A stretch of 64,000 bases of DNA from Novosphingobium sp. 18050 (lineage in GTDB: Bacteria; Pseudomonadota; Alphaproteobacteria; Sphingomonadales; Sphingomonadaceae). Where the stretch lies: the NCBI RefSeq assembly GCF_902706195.1, contig NZ_CACSJO010000001.1:248001-312000 (forward strand), in the 5' to 3' direction. The position numbers were made by a program, and so were the translations under genes. The notes beneath the pieces were generated by a model. It saw only the letters and a list, made by a program, of their open reading frames with translations. It did no database searches and was not told the DNA's origin. Shown here one piece after another: positions 24,563-32,877 of this stretch. How positions within the stretch are numbered: the first letter of the stretch is position 1; each line of letters starts with the position of its first letter.

Positions 24563-25381
24563 TTACTTGAGAGCGTTCGCCACCAGCTTGTGCAGGCGCG
24601 AGTGCAGTGCGTCGTTGCCGGCGAGGATCTCAGTGTCGTGGTAAGGTCCGGTGCGGCCCTTCCAGTCGGATACGAAACCGCCGGCCTCACGCACGAGGAG
24701 GCAGCCTGCAGCCGTGTCCCAGGGCTTGAGATCAGCTTCCCAGAAACCTTCGTAGCGGCCCGAGGCCACCCATGCGAGGTCCAGTGCGGCCGAGCCGAAG
24801 CGGCGGATGCCGGCTACCTGCGGGGCGAGCGCGTGGTAGATCTTGGTCCACTGGCCCGGGTCGCCGTGACCGGCAAAGGGAATGCCGGTGGCGATCACGC
24901 TCTCGTCGAGGTGACGGCGCGAGGAGACGCGCAGGCGGCGATCCTGCAACCAGGCGCCGCGTGCCTTCTCGGCCCAGTAGCTCTCGTCGGTGACCGGGTT
25001 GTAGATCAGACCCGCCGTTACTTCGCCCCAGCCGTTGCCGTCGAGGCGCGGCTCCTGCACCGCGATCGAAATCGCGAAGTGCGGGATGCCGTGGAGGAAG
25101 TTGGTGGTACCGTCGAGCGGATCGACGATGAAACGCGGCATGCGCGGATCGCCCTCGATCTCGCCGGCTTCCTCGAACAGGTAGCCCCAGTCGGGCCGCG
25201 CGGCGCGCAGCTCGTCCCAGATCGTGCGCTCGGAAGCCTGATCGGCCTTCGAGACGAAATCTGCAGGACCCTTGCGGCTGACCTGCAGATGCTCGATTTC
25301 ACCGAAATCGCGGCGCAGACGGCTGCCGGCCTTGCGGGCGGCCTTCTCGATGACGCGGATTAGACCGGAAATGGCGGCCAT
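24563..25381 (-). CDS. suhB: Inositol monophosphatase family protein
   Basis: A 272-aa Mg-dependent sugar phosphatase. The Li-sensitive family motifs are present: FVSKADQASER, FEEAGE (metal Glu), FIVDPLDGTTNFLHG (metal DxDGT) and the second signature WEADLKPWDTAAGCLLVREAGG. SuhB-type enzymes hydrolyse inositol-1-phosphate and can also act in rRNA biogenesis; the symbol reflects the family, not a proven role. It is the distal gene downstream of efp and a secreted protein gene. Confidence 0.9.
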   Translation of the reverse strand: MAAISGLIRVIEKAARKAGSRLRRDFGEIEHLQVSRKGPADFVSKADQASERTIWDELRAARPDWGYLFEEAGEIEGDPRMPRFIVDPLDGTTNFLHGIPHFAISIAVQEPRLDGNGWGEVTAGLIYNPVTDESYWAEKARGAWLQDRRLRVSSRRHLDESVIATGIPFAGHGDPGQWTKIYHALAPQVAGIRRFGSAALDLAWVASGRYEGFWEADLKPWDTAAGCLLVREAGGFVSDWKGRTGPYHDTEILAGNDALHSRLHKLVANALK

Positions 25382-25462
25382 GATCTTACTTTCGCTCCTG
25401 TATCCGGCCCGATGTCCGGCCCGGTGTCCGGTGACCCGTACCGGCCCCGAATAATGCTGAAA

Positions 25463-25873
25463 TTATCGACCGTTGGTCGGGTTGGCCGGCGGCGGCTGGG
25501 TGGGATCACCCTTGTAACCGCAGACCGCCGCGAGAACCGCGAAGACCTCTGCCGGCTTGTCGCGCTGAACCTTGTCGGCGTTTTCGGCGATGACCTTGTC
25601 CATGCCTTCGCTGATCTTGCCCAGCGAGTTCTCGTAAAGGCAGCCGACAAGCGCGGACTTCGCCTCTTCCTTGACCTGGTCGGACTGCAGCGCGCTGATC
25701 AGTACCTTGAGGTAAAGGACAGCGTGCTCGGACTGGGTAGCCTGCGCGCCCGCAGCCGGAGCCATAGCAGCGGCCTTGTTCGCGGGAGCGGCTTTCTTGG
25801 CAGGTGCGGCCAGGGCCGGAACACCGCCAGCGACCAGTCCGGTCGCGGCGAGGGCAAGGAAAAGTGCGCGCAT
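25463..25873 (-). CDS. Secreted protein of unknown function (136 aa)
   Basis: A signal peptide (LFLALAATGLVAGGVPALA before APAKK) is followed by an Ala/Lys/Pro-rich linker and a helical domain with two Cys (VGCLYENSLGKISEGM and AAVCGYKGD) that could form a disulfide. The tail is Pro/Asn-rich. Its ATG overlaps the efp stop (TGATG), so it is translated together with efp. Function unknown. Confidence 0.75.
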   Translation of the reverse strand: MRALFLALAATGLVAGGVPALAAPAKKAAPANKAAAMAPAAGAQATQSEHAVLYLKVLISALQSDQVKEEAKSALVGCLYENSLGKISEGMDKVIAENADKVQRDKPAEVFAVLAAVCGYKGDPTQPPPANPTNGR

Positions 25874-26436
25874 CAGTCAGCCTTCTTTACATAGGACTTC
25901 TCGTAGACGTCGACGATGATGCGCGTCCCGCTGCCGATATGCGGCGGCACCATCACCCGAACGCCATTGTCGAGAATCGCGGGCTTGAAGCTGGAAGAGG
26001 CGGTCTGGCCCTTCACCACGGCGTCGGCTTCGACGATGGTGGCCTCGACCTGCTCGGGCAGCTGCACCGAGATCGGGCGCTCTTCCCACATTTCGAGATT
26101 TACCTGCATGCCGTCCTGGAGGAACGCGGCGGCCTCACCCAGAAGGTCTGCAGGGAGCGAGATCTGCTCGTAGGTTTCGGTGTCCATGAACACGAGGTCC
26201 TCGCCCTCTGCATAGAGGAACTGGAAGTCCTTGGTGTCGAGGCGCACGCGCTCGACCGTGTCGGCGCTGCGGAAGCGCACGTTGGTCTTGCGGCCGTCGA
26301 TGAGGTTCTTCATCTCGACCTGCATGAAGGCACCGCCCTTGCCGGGCTGGGTGTGCTGCGTCTTTGCGACCTTCCAGATGCCCTTTTCGTATTCAAGGAT
26401 ATTGCCGGGACGGATATCGACGCCGCTGATCTTCAT
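25873..26436 (-). CDS. efp: Translation elongation factor P
   Basis: EF-P (187 aa, usual length) rescues ribosomes stalled at polyproline. The three beta-barrel domains are recognisable: N-terminal KOW-like part with [18 protein letters not shown] (the Lys at the tip is the residue modified in EpmA/B bacteria), [12 protein letters not shown], and the C-terminal OB domain ending in the signature of [19 protein letters not shown]. It heads an operon with a secreted protein and the inositol monophosphatase. Confidence 0.96.
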   Translation of the reverse strand: MKISGVDIRPGNILEYEKGIWKVAKTQHTQPGKGGAFMQVEMKNLIDGRKTNVRFRSADTVERVRLDTKDFQFLYAEGEDLVFMDTETYEQISLPADLLGEAAAFLQDGMQVNLEMWEERPISVQLPEQVEATIVEADAVVKGQTASSSFKPAILDNGVRVMVPPHIGSGTRIIVDVYEKSYVKKAD

Positions 26437-26576
26437 GTTTCGTGCCTTCGATGCGAAAGAGCTTGAGGGACGGGCCGCTGCCGTTCACGACGACGATACG
26501 TCCCTTGGAAAGCCTGCGCCCTTAGACGAGGCAGCGAAGCATGGCAATTGCTTCGCGCCGATGCTAGCCAATCGCC

Positions 26577-26987
26577 ATGATCCGCATCGCCAGCCGAACT
26601 CCGCTCGCCCTTCCCTCAGGCCTCGTCGCCGCAGTTCTGCTGCTTGCGAGTAGTGGATGCGCCGCCGATGCGTCGCCCCCCCCGCCGGTTCCGGGCGGCC
26701 CGATCTCGACCCTACCGATCGGCACTTATACCTGCGAACTGCCGGGCGACGCCGGAGGCGCTCCGGGCAAGCTGGTGCCCGAGTATGAATTCCGCATCGT
26801 CAATTCGTCCAGCTACAAGGCCGGGGGCATTCGCGGCAGCTACCTCTTGGTGGGAGACCGGGTGACGATGACCGGCGGCAAGCACAAGGGCCTGAAGCTG
26901 CACCGCATTTCCTCCAACTTCCTGCGCCAGGTGAAGGCCGACGGCAGCGACGGCGAAATGCGCTGCGTCCTCTCCGCGCACAACTGA
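26577..26987 (+). CDS. Small secreted protein or lipoprotein, unknown function (136 aa)
   Basis: A hydrophobic signal segment (LPSGLVAAVLLLASSGCA) ends in Cys. The position suits a lipoprotein, but -3 is Ser rather than Leu, so lipidation is uncertain. The rest has a Pro-rich linker and a beta-rich region containing GTYTCELPGDAGG and EMRCVLSAHN. It is divergent from efp across 140 bp. No known domain. Confidence 0.6.
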   Translation: MIRIASRTPLALPSGLVAAVLLLASSGCAADASPPPPVPGGPISTLPIGTYTCELPGDAGGAPGKLVPEYEFRIVNSSSYKAGGIRGSYLLVGDRVTMTGGKHKGLKLHRISSNFLRQVKADGSDGEMRCVLSAHN

Positions 26988-27067
26988 CGCGCTGATCGCG
27001 GGGGCGGTTTGCCCCCGCACACGCCCTGACATAGCTCCACGGCAGGACAAAAAGCCGGGAGCAGGCC

Positions 27068-27880
27068 ATGGATCTTCAACTGGGCGGCAAAGTCGCCATA
27101 GTCACTGGCGCAACCGCCAATATCGGCCGCGCCGTAGCGTTAGACCTTGCGGCAGAAGGCGCGATCCTGGTCCTCGTCGGGCGTGACGTCCAGGCAGGCG
27201 CCAGGCTGGTCGACGATTGCCGGGCGCGCGGCGCCACCGATGCCGTGTTCGTCGCCGCCGACCTGCTCGACCCTGCATCGCCCGCGAAAGTGCTGGAGGC
27301 CGCCGATCGGCTCGGCCCCCTTGCAGTGCTGGTGAACAACGTCGGCGGCAATGTCGACCAGGGGCTGTTCGTCGATTCCGATCCGGCCAAGTGGATGGCC
27401 GACATCGACCTCAACTTCGGCACCGTGCTGCGCATGACCCATGCCGCCCTGCCCGGCATGATCGCGCAGAGGGCCGGCGCGATCGTCAACGTCGGCTCCA
27501 CGGCCGCGCTTGTGGGCGATTACATGCTGCCGGTCTATTCCGCCGCCAAGGGCGCGGTGCACAGCTTCACCGTGGTGCTGGCCAAGGAGGTCGGCCGCCA
27601 CGGCATCCGCGTGAACGCCATCGCCCCCTACGCAACGATCCCTACCGACCCCGCGAGCGTGAGCCAGGGCAGCCGCTTCAATCCCGAGACTGGCCTGTTC
27701 TCGAAAGGGGCGGCCAGCGTGAGCGAGGAAGACCGCGCGATCCGCCAGCGCCGGACTTTCGTCGGCAAGCCCTTCGCCTCACCGGAAGAAATGGCGGCGA
27801 TGGTAGCCTTCCTGGCCTCGGGCCGGGCGAGCTTCATCACCGGACAGGTCTACCCCGTCGACGGCGGCGCGCTACTCTGA
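27068..27880 (+). CDS. Short-chain dehydrogenase/reductase (SDR)
   Basis: This 270-aa Rossmann oxidoreductase carries VTGATANIGRAVA (TGxxxxIG cofactor loop), LVNNVGGN, VNVGSTAAL (catalytic Ser), YSAAK (Tyr/Lys) and the C-terminal ITGQVYPVDGG. Asp/Arg after the second strand (VGRD) hints at NADP or NAD use that cannot be fixed by eye. It opens a three-gene plus-strand set with an NTF2-like protein 22 bp downstream and a periplasmic-binding-fold protein. Probably part of a catabolic route; substrate unknown. Confidence 0.85.
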   Translation: MDLQLGGKVAIVTGATANIGRAVALDLAAEGAILVLVGRDVQAGARLVDDCRARGATDAVFVAADLLDPASPAKVLEAADRLGPLAVLVNNVGGNVDQGLFVDSDPAKWMADIDLNFGTVLRMTHAALPGMIAQRAGAIVNVGSTAALVGDYMLPVYSAAKGAVHSFTVVLAKEVGRHGIRVNAIAPYATIPTDPASVSQGSRFNPETGLFSKGAASVSEEDRAIRQRRTFVGKPFASPEEMAAMVAFLASGRASFITGQVYPVDGGALL

Positions 27881-27902
27881 TTACTGGGAAAGGATAATGA
27901 CG

Positions 27903-28430
27903 ATGGCCATCGACGAAACCGCGCTTCAGGCGCTGATAGACAAAGATGCGATCCGCGAGCTGGTACTGCTCTATTCACGCGCGATCGACCGGCAGGACAT
28001 CGCCCTGCTGCGCGATCTCTACACCGAAGACGCCACCGACAGCCACGGCGACAGCTTCGACGGGCCCGCGCCGGAATACTGCGACTTCATCGAGCGCGCA
28101 TTTCCGTACATGCCATACTCGGGCCACCACGTATGCAACCACCTGATCGCGGTCGATGGCGACGAAGCCAGCGGAGAGGTATATGCGCTTGCCTACCACC
28201 TGATCCCGGGCCGTGAAGGCAGCAGCGAAGAAGACTTCATGGCGGTGCGCTACGTCGACAACTACCGCCGCAGCCCGGATGGCCGCTGGCGGTTTGCCAA
28301 GCGCGTCGTGACCTACGACTTCAAGCTGCGACGGCCCTTCGAAGGCGGCGGACTGCTTGGCCTTGCCGAGCGCGATCCAAGTTACGCGGTCTGTACGCAG
28401 AAACTGTTCGCGCGGGGTGTGCGCGGCTGA
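27903..28430 (+). CDS. NTF2-like / SnoaL-family protein
   Basis: A 175-aa protein with the SnoaL_4-type N-terminus (DKDAIRELVLLYSRAIDRQDIALLRDLYTEDATDSHG) and a cone-shaped barrel pattern (GHHVCNHLIAVDGDEASGEVYALAYH, RYVDNYRRSPDGRWRFAKRVVTYDF). Family members include dehydratases and isomerases of steroids and aromatic compounds; Tyr, Asp and His in the pocket region are kept. The second ATG (27903) was chosen because AAAGGA is 8 nt before it. Confidence 0.8.
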   Translation: MAIDETALQALIDKDAIRELVLLYSRAIDRQDIALLRDLYTEDATDSHGDSFDGPAPEYCDFIERAFPYMPYSGHHVCNHLIAVDGDEASGEVYALAYHLIPGREGSSEEDFMAVRYVDNYRRSPDGRWRFAKRVVTYDFKLRRPFEGGGLLGLAERDPSYAVCTQKLFARGVRG

Positions 28431-28555
28431 CGGACACGCTCCGCAGCGTTTCACGCTGCCGCCATGCATCCTTTTGCCTGCTGGCTCATTGCTAGGCGCG
28501 GGCGCGGTATGCGGCGGCAATCGTGCGCGCCGGGGGCCGCGCCCGGAGGACATCC

Positions 28556-29623
28556 ATGCCAGAAATCGTAAAAGTCGGCATTCTCAACGACATGGCCGAC
28601 TTCTCCGATCTGGACGACAGTGCCCCTGTTCCCGGCGACGTCACTGGCTGGCTTGAGCGGGAAATAGCAGCCCTGCACGAAGCGGGCCGCTTCCCCGCCG
28701 CAGTGGAGTTCATCCACGCCTATGGCCTGGGCCTGCCCTCGGGCACGGCCGAGGCGGTGGAGACCGCCTATCGCCAACTGGCCGACGCGGGCGTCAGCCT
28801 CATCGTCGGCCCGGCCATTGGCGACAATGCGCTGGTGGCCACGCCGCTGGCCGAACAGTTGCGCATCCCCACCATCAATTGGGCCGGGGCCGAGCGCGCG
28901 CGGGGCCGCTACATGTTCCATCATCAGGTCGGCAGCCATGAGGACGAATCGCTGGTGATCGCGCGGCACATGGCGATACTGGGCTGCCGCCGCCTGGCCG
29001 TCGCCTACGACATCTCGCCGATCGGGACACGGCACCTCAAATATCTCGAAAGCGAAGCGCGCATCCTCGGCATCGAGATCATCGCGAAAGAGGGTATGTC
29101 CCCCCTCACCGACGATGCCTCTGCGCTGGTTGACGCCCTGCTGGAAGGCGGGCCGGACGGCGTGGTCTATCTCGGCCTTGGCGTCTCTGCGCCCGCAGTG
29201 GCGAAGGCACTCTCGTCCTGCGCATGGCCGGGGCCGAACATCATGAACACAGCGGGCCTGCGCGGCTATCATGGCACTTTCGCGCACGACTGCGACGGCT
29301 GGTTCTACATCGACATGCATTCAGACTCGAACAGCACCCTGCAGGCGCAGATGGCGCTGCTTGGTGCACCGCGCCAGCAGGCGCTCGCCGTCGCCAAGGG
29401 GCATGACCTGGGCCGCCTTGTTGCCGAGGGTCTGGCCCGCGCTACCGACCTTTCGCGCGAAGGCGTCCGCATCGGACTGGAACAGGTGAAGTGGCTCCCC
29501 GCCGCCGAGGGCTGCGAAGGCACCCTGCTCGGCTTCGGCATCCAGGATCGCGGAGCGCTCCATGGCCGCTACCTCGTGGTCCGCCAATGGCTGGGGAGCG
29601 AGACGCGCGAGGTCACGGCCTGA
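28556..29623 (+). CDS. Periplasmic-binding-protein-fold (type I) ligand-binding protein without signal peptide
   Basis: This 355-aa protein resembles the Peripla_BP_6/branched-chain amino-acid-binding fold: VKVGILNDMADFS, VSLIVGPAIGDNALVATPLAEQLRIPTINWAGAE, RRLAVAYDISPIGTRHLKYLE, GVVYLGLGVSAPAVAKAL. The N-terminus is MPEIVKVGIL with no signal sequence. GGAGG is 6 nt upstream of the ATG at 28556, so this start is well supported. It therefore looks cytoplasmic, like the amide sensor AmiC, rather than an ABC importer subunit. No permease or ATPase genes are adjacent. Confidence 0.75.
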   Translation: MPEIVKVGILNDMADFSDLDDSAPVPGDVTGWLEREIAALHEAGRFPAAVEFIHAYGLGLPSGTAEAVETAYRQLADAGVSLIVGPAIGDNALVATPLAEQLRIPTINWAGAERARGRYMFHHQVGSHEDESLVIARHMAILGCRRLAVAYDISPIGTRHLKYLESEARILGIEIIAKEGMSPLTDDASALVDALLEGGPDGVVYLGLGVSAPAVAKALSSCAWPGPNIMNTAGLRGYHGTFAHDCDGWFYIDMHSDSNSTLQAQMALLGAPRQQALAVAKGHDLGRLVAEGLARATDLSREGVRIGLEQVKWLPAAEGCEGTLLGFGIQDRGALHGRYLVVRQWLGSETREVTA

Positions 29624-29659
29624 TCGGGCCAGCGACACCATGCCCCGCGAACACCCCGC

Positions 29660-29733
29660 TCCGCTCATCCCAAGCCTGTCGAACGATGGCCCCCCTCTCG
29701 TGACCGCCGACAAGCTCAGGCTGAGCGGGCGGA
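29660..29733. repeat. Dispersed palindromic repeat of the GACARGCTCAGSCTGAGC type
   Basis: Between two convergent gene ends lie GCCTGTCGAACG and, about 45 bp later, CGACAAGCTCAGGCTGAGCG. Closely related sequences occur at 58498-58513 and 58569-58584 inside the E2 gene and near 63698-63720. This is an intergenic repeat family member. Confidence 0.5.
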
Positions 29734-29740
29734 GGTGTAT

Positions 29741-30544
29741 TTACATCGAAGGCGCGTAGCCGCCGTTGAGCGGGTAAGTCTGCCCGGTGATCCATTCCGC
29801 CGCGTCGGAGCACAGGAACGTCACAAGCCCGGCGACATCGGCCGATTTGCCGTAACGGCGGATGGTGTAACGCGCCAACTGCGCCTTGGCGTGATCGCTG
29901 GCCATCAGTTCGGCCAGCTTATCCTCGGGCATGTCGGGCATCAACGAAGACAGCGACACCGCGTTCGAGGTCACATTATAGCGCCCCAGTTCCTTGGCGA
30001 TCGAGCGCACGAAGCCTTGCGCGCCCGCCTTGGCCGAAGCGTAGACCGCCAGCTTCGGTTCACCCACGCGGCCGGAATCCGACACGATGGTCACGATCCG
30101 CCCCCGCTTCGCCGCCACCATGTTAGGGATGAATGCGAAGCAGGCGTTGTAGACGCCGTAGAGGTTGGTGCGCAGGTAACGGTCCCAGGCCGCCGGGTCT
30201 TCCTCCCAGAAGTTCAGCGTCGGGCGCAGCGAGCCCCCCGGCCCGGCCATGCCGGCGTTGTTCACAAGGATCGTCGCGGCCCCCAGCTTGTCCTTGATCG
30301 CGGCATCAGCTGCCTTGATAGCGTCGAGATCGCCCACATCGAAGGGCACCGCTAGCGCGGGAACGCCGGTTGCGCGGATCTCTTCGGCCACCGCCTCTGC
30401 ACGTTCGGGTACGAAGTCGTTAACGGCAATGCCCCCTGCATTGTGCCGCGCCAGTTCGAGCGCGATGCCGCGCCCCGCGTTCTGTCCCGCGCCGGTGACG
30501 ACGGCGACTTGTCCGCCAAGGTCCAGAATATCGTGCGTGCTCAT
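29741..30544 (-). CDS. Short-chain dehydrogenase/reductase (SDR)
   Basis: A 267-aa classical SDR: VAVVTGAGQNAGRGIALEL, D in VNDFVPERAEAV after strand 2 (NAD preference, inference), ILVNNAGMAG, IVTIVSDSGRVG (Ser), YASAKAG (Tyr/Lys), and ITGQTYPLNGGY. It resembles the fabG-like branch with an insertion (GGSLRPTLNFWEEDPAAW), seen in multifunctional hydroxyacyl-CoA dehydrogenases. ATG at 30544 follows GGGAGCGGATGG. It is divergent from another SDR gene with a palindrome between them. Confidence 0.85.
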   Translation of the reverse strand: MSTHDILDLGGQVAVVTGAGQNAGRGIALELARHNAGGIAVNDFVPERAEAVAEEIRATGVPALAVPFDVGDLDAIKAADAAIKDKLGAATILVNNAGMAGPGGSLRPTLNFWEEDPAAWDRYLRTNLYGVYNACFAFIPNMVAAKRGRIVTIVSDSGRVGEPKLAVYASAKAGAQGFVRSIAKELGRYNVTSNAVSLSSLMPDMPEDKLAELMASDHAKAQLARYTIRRYGKSADVAGLVTFLCSDAAEWITGQTYPLNGGYAPSM

Positions 30545-30581
30545 TCCATCCGCTCCCATTCGTATCGTTGTGCCGATTATA

Positions 30582-30597
30582 GATAGCACTTACTATC
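30582..30597. promoter_or_regulatory. Inverted repeat between two divergent SDR genes
   Basis: GATAG-CACTTA-CTATC lies 38 bp upstream of the minus-strand SDR start. The arm sequence is like the ATAGACA arms of the operator at 1535-1554, suggesting a TetR-type site. Short arms make this tentative. Confidence 0.4.
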
Positions 30598-30783
30598 CAA
30601 TGCGAGCCTCATCGGGTTAGTCTTCCCGACCATCCCCCAGACGATGCCCGCGCTGATCGGCGCTGCATTCCGGGGCAGTTAGAAACGGCTGCGCGGCGAA
30701 TTGCCAAGGCTCTTCGCCCGCGGACCGGCGATATCGCGCCGACGCTGCCAGAGCCGGCAAGTACGGTGCAGGAGGAGAGAAAA

Positions 30784-31572
30784 ATGCTCGACGGATTCGA
30801 CCTAACTGGCCGCATAGCCGTGGTGACCGGCGGCGGCACCGGCATCGGCAAAGCAATCGCGATGCTGATGGCGAAGCGCGGTGCCGACCTTGTGCTGGCG
30901 GCGCGGCGCGTAGAGGCGCTTGAAGATGCCGCCGCTTCCATCCGCGCCGAGACGGGGCGCCGGGTGGAAATCCTCCCCACCAACGTCACCGATCCGCAGG
31001 CCGCGCAGGCGCTCGTCGACGGGGCGGTCGAACGGTTCGGGCGGCTCGACATCCTCGTCAACAACGCGGGGCGATCGAGCTATTCCGGGTTCGCGAAAAT
31101 GCCGCCTGCGCTTTGGGACAAAGACATCGCTCTCAATCTCAACGCCGCGTTCTACTGCGCGCACGCGGCCTTTCCGCACCTGAAGGCGAGCGGCAACGGG
31201 GCTGTGGTGAACATCTCGTCGCAAGCGGGGCTGACAGGTACGCCGGGCTGCGGCGCCTATTCGGCAGCGAAAGCAGGGTTGCAGATGTTCACCAAGGTCG
31301 CGGCGGCGGAATGGGGCGGCGCGGGCGTGCGCGTCAACTGTGTGGCGCCCGGCATGATCGCCACCGAACTCGCGCAGAAAAGCTGGGCCAAGACCGGCTT
31401 CGACGCACTAGGCTCGGCGACCACGGCCTTTGCCCTGGGCCGCCCCGGCAAGCCCGAGGAGATCGCCCAGGCCGTAGTCTTCCTCGCCAGCGACGCGGCG
31501 AGTTACATCACCGGCGAGACGCTGGCGGTAAGCGGCGGGCCGGGGCAAAAGGGCATGATCGATACCGATTAA
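30784..31572 (+). CDS. Short-chain dehydrogenase/reductase (SDR)
   Basis: A 262-aa classical SDR with VVTGGGTGIGKAIA (TGxxxGIG), the R-rich end of strand 2 (LAARRVEAL, NADP-type, inference), ILVNNAGRSS, VVNISSQAG (Ser), YSAAKAG (Tyr/Lys) and ITGETLAVSGG. The ATG at 30784 has an excellent AGGAGGAG ribosome binding site. It converges on the MBL-fold gene, with a perfect hairpin between. Confidence 0.87.
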   Translation: MLDGFDLTGRIAVVTGGGTGIGKAIAMLMAKRGADLVLAARRVEALEDAAASIRAETGRRVEILPTNVTDPQAAQALVDGAVERFGRLDILVNNAGRSSYSGFAKMPPALWDKDIALNLNAAFYCAHAAFPHLKASGNGAVVNISSQAGLTGTPGCGAYSAAKAGLQMFTKVAAAEWGGAGVRVNCVAPGMIATELAQKSWAKTGFDALGSATTAFALGRPGKPEEIAQAVVFLASDAASYITGETLAVSGGPGQKGMIDTD

Positions 31573-31593
31573 GGCTGAGCTGCCCAGCCGATC

Positions 31594-31620
31594 GTCGCCC
31601 CGGACCTGATCCGGGGCGAC
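31594..31620. terminator. Perfect hairpin between convergent genes (repeat copy 3)
   Basis: GTCGCCCCGGA pairs perfectly with TCCGGGGCGAC around CCTGA. It lies between the stop of an SDR gene and the stop of the MBL-fold gene. Confidence 0.7.
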
Positions 31621-31628
31621 AGTTCGAC

Positions 31629-32876
31629 TCAGCCGCCCAGCTTCACCTCCATGGCAGCGATTTCGGAACGCAGCCACATCGTCTCGGAGAGGTTCTTGCC
31701 CCCGCTGGCCGCGAGCAGCGCTTCATGCGCGGCCTTGCGAACCGTAAGCGCCTGCGCATTACCCGGCTCGGCATTGAGGGCGATGTCGGTCAGGTGAACC
31801 GCCTCCAGCGCCGCGCCGGCATCTAGCTTTGCCTGCGCACGCTCGGCCAGTTTCGCCGCGCCGCCCGCCAGTTCGGCCAAGTCCGCATCGACGCTGCTGC
31901 GCGGCACCCCGTAGAGCGCGGTAGTGCCGTCCTCGTAGTGCAGCCAGCCCGAATATTCACGCCAGATCGACTTGACCGCCCAGCTGCCCTTGCCGTGGAA
32001 TTCGCCGATCTGCAGCCCTTCCGGCCACGCGAATTCGCGCATCAGGGCATGCACGTCCTTGCCTGCCTTCATGCCGTCCAGCGTATAGTCGCGCACATAG
32101 CTGACGGCGGCGTGCAGCTTGTCGAGATCGTCGCGGATGCGCTCCTTGCCCCGAATTGCCTCGCCGTGCCCAGTAACGATGATCTCAGCCCCGAGCGCGC
32201 GCACCGTCTCAAGCGATTTCAGGTAATTGCGCACCAGTCGCGGCTTGTCGCCGCGCAGGGTATTGAGGAATGGCATCGAAAGCCACACCGGCCCGAAGAC
32301 ATTGCCAGTGAAGGCGATCTTTTCCTTCGGCATCCACACCGTGAGGCTGTCGATCGTCTCGCCCTCAGGGGTAGAGATCAGCTCGAAAGTGCGCCCACCC
32401 AGTTCCACCGTCAGGCGGCGGTCGACGAGAATATCCGGCTCGACATGCGGCGGTGCCTTGGGCGCGGAGCCGCGCTTGAGGGTGGAGCCCCAGAGCTTTC
32501 CGCTCCTGGGCCCGAAGAACGACTGAAGGCCGTTCATGTCCGCCAGCGCTTCGTTGAAGCCGGGTCCGCCGATGACCTGCGTGCCCTCCTCGACGAATTC
32601 GGGTAGGCCGCCGTAGTGATCGGCGTGGCTCTGCGTGAGCATCACGAAGGCCAGCGGCCCGGTGCGGTGCGGTGTCAGCAGACGCCGGGTCCGCTCGGCA
32701 TTGTCCATGAAGCCGGTGTTGATCATCACGTCCCCCTCGCCGGTGGTGACGAGATAGGCGTTGGAGATGTCGTTGGCTTGGAAAATGAAGTCGGTGACGG
32801 CGATCGCCTCCACCTGCTCGTCTCCCGAACGAACGAGGTCGGCCAGCTTCGGGGCAGATTCCTTGGTCTCACTCAT
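31629..32876 (-). CDS. MBL-fold protein with alkylsulfatase-type C-terminal region, altered metal site
   Basis: This 415-aa protein has a metallo-beta-lactamase N-terminal domain (YLVTTGEGDVMINTGFMDN, MLTQSHADHYGGLPEF) and a helical C-terminal part like the alkylsulfatase dimerisation domain (YVRDYTLDGMKAGKDVHALMREFAWPEGLQIGEFHGKGSWAVKSIWREYSGW). The metal motif is TQSHADH instead of THxHxDH, so the first His is Gln. A second family ligand, Glu in the 'AEN' segment, appears to be GN here. Alkylsulfatase activity is thus doubtful. The start lies 1 bp after the alcohol dehydrogenase stop, in one operon. Confidence 0.78.
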   Translation of the reverse strand: MSETKESAPKLADLVRSGDEQVEAIAVTDFIFQANDISNAYLVTTGEGDVMINTGFMDNAERTRRLLTPHRTGPLAFVMLTQSHADHYGGLPEFVEEGTQVIGGPGFNEALADMNGLQSFFGPRSGKLWGSTLKRGSAPKAPPHVEPDILVDRRLTVELGGRTFELISTPEGETIDSLTVWMPKEKIAFTGNVFGPVWLSMPFLNTLRGDKPRLVRNYLKSLETVRALGAEIIVTGHGEAIRGKERIRDDLDKLHAAVSYVRDYTLDGMKAGKDVHALMREFAWPEGLQIGEFHGKGSWAVKSIWREYSGWLHYEDGTTALYGVPRSSVDADLAELAGGAAKLAERAQAKLDAGAALEAVHLTDIALNAEPGNAQALTVRKAAHEALLAASGGKNLSETMWLRSEIAAMEVKLGG

Positions 32877-32877
32877 G

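Noticed and set aside
26577..26987. Definite lipoprotein assignment
   Set aside because: The Cys follows SSG, and the -3 residue is Ser rather than Leu/Val/Ile, so lipid modification is not claimed.
29660..29733. CRISPR-like repeat
   Set aside because: Only one copy with short palindromic parts is present, with no regular spacers and no cas genes. It fits a dispersed palindromic repeat instead.
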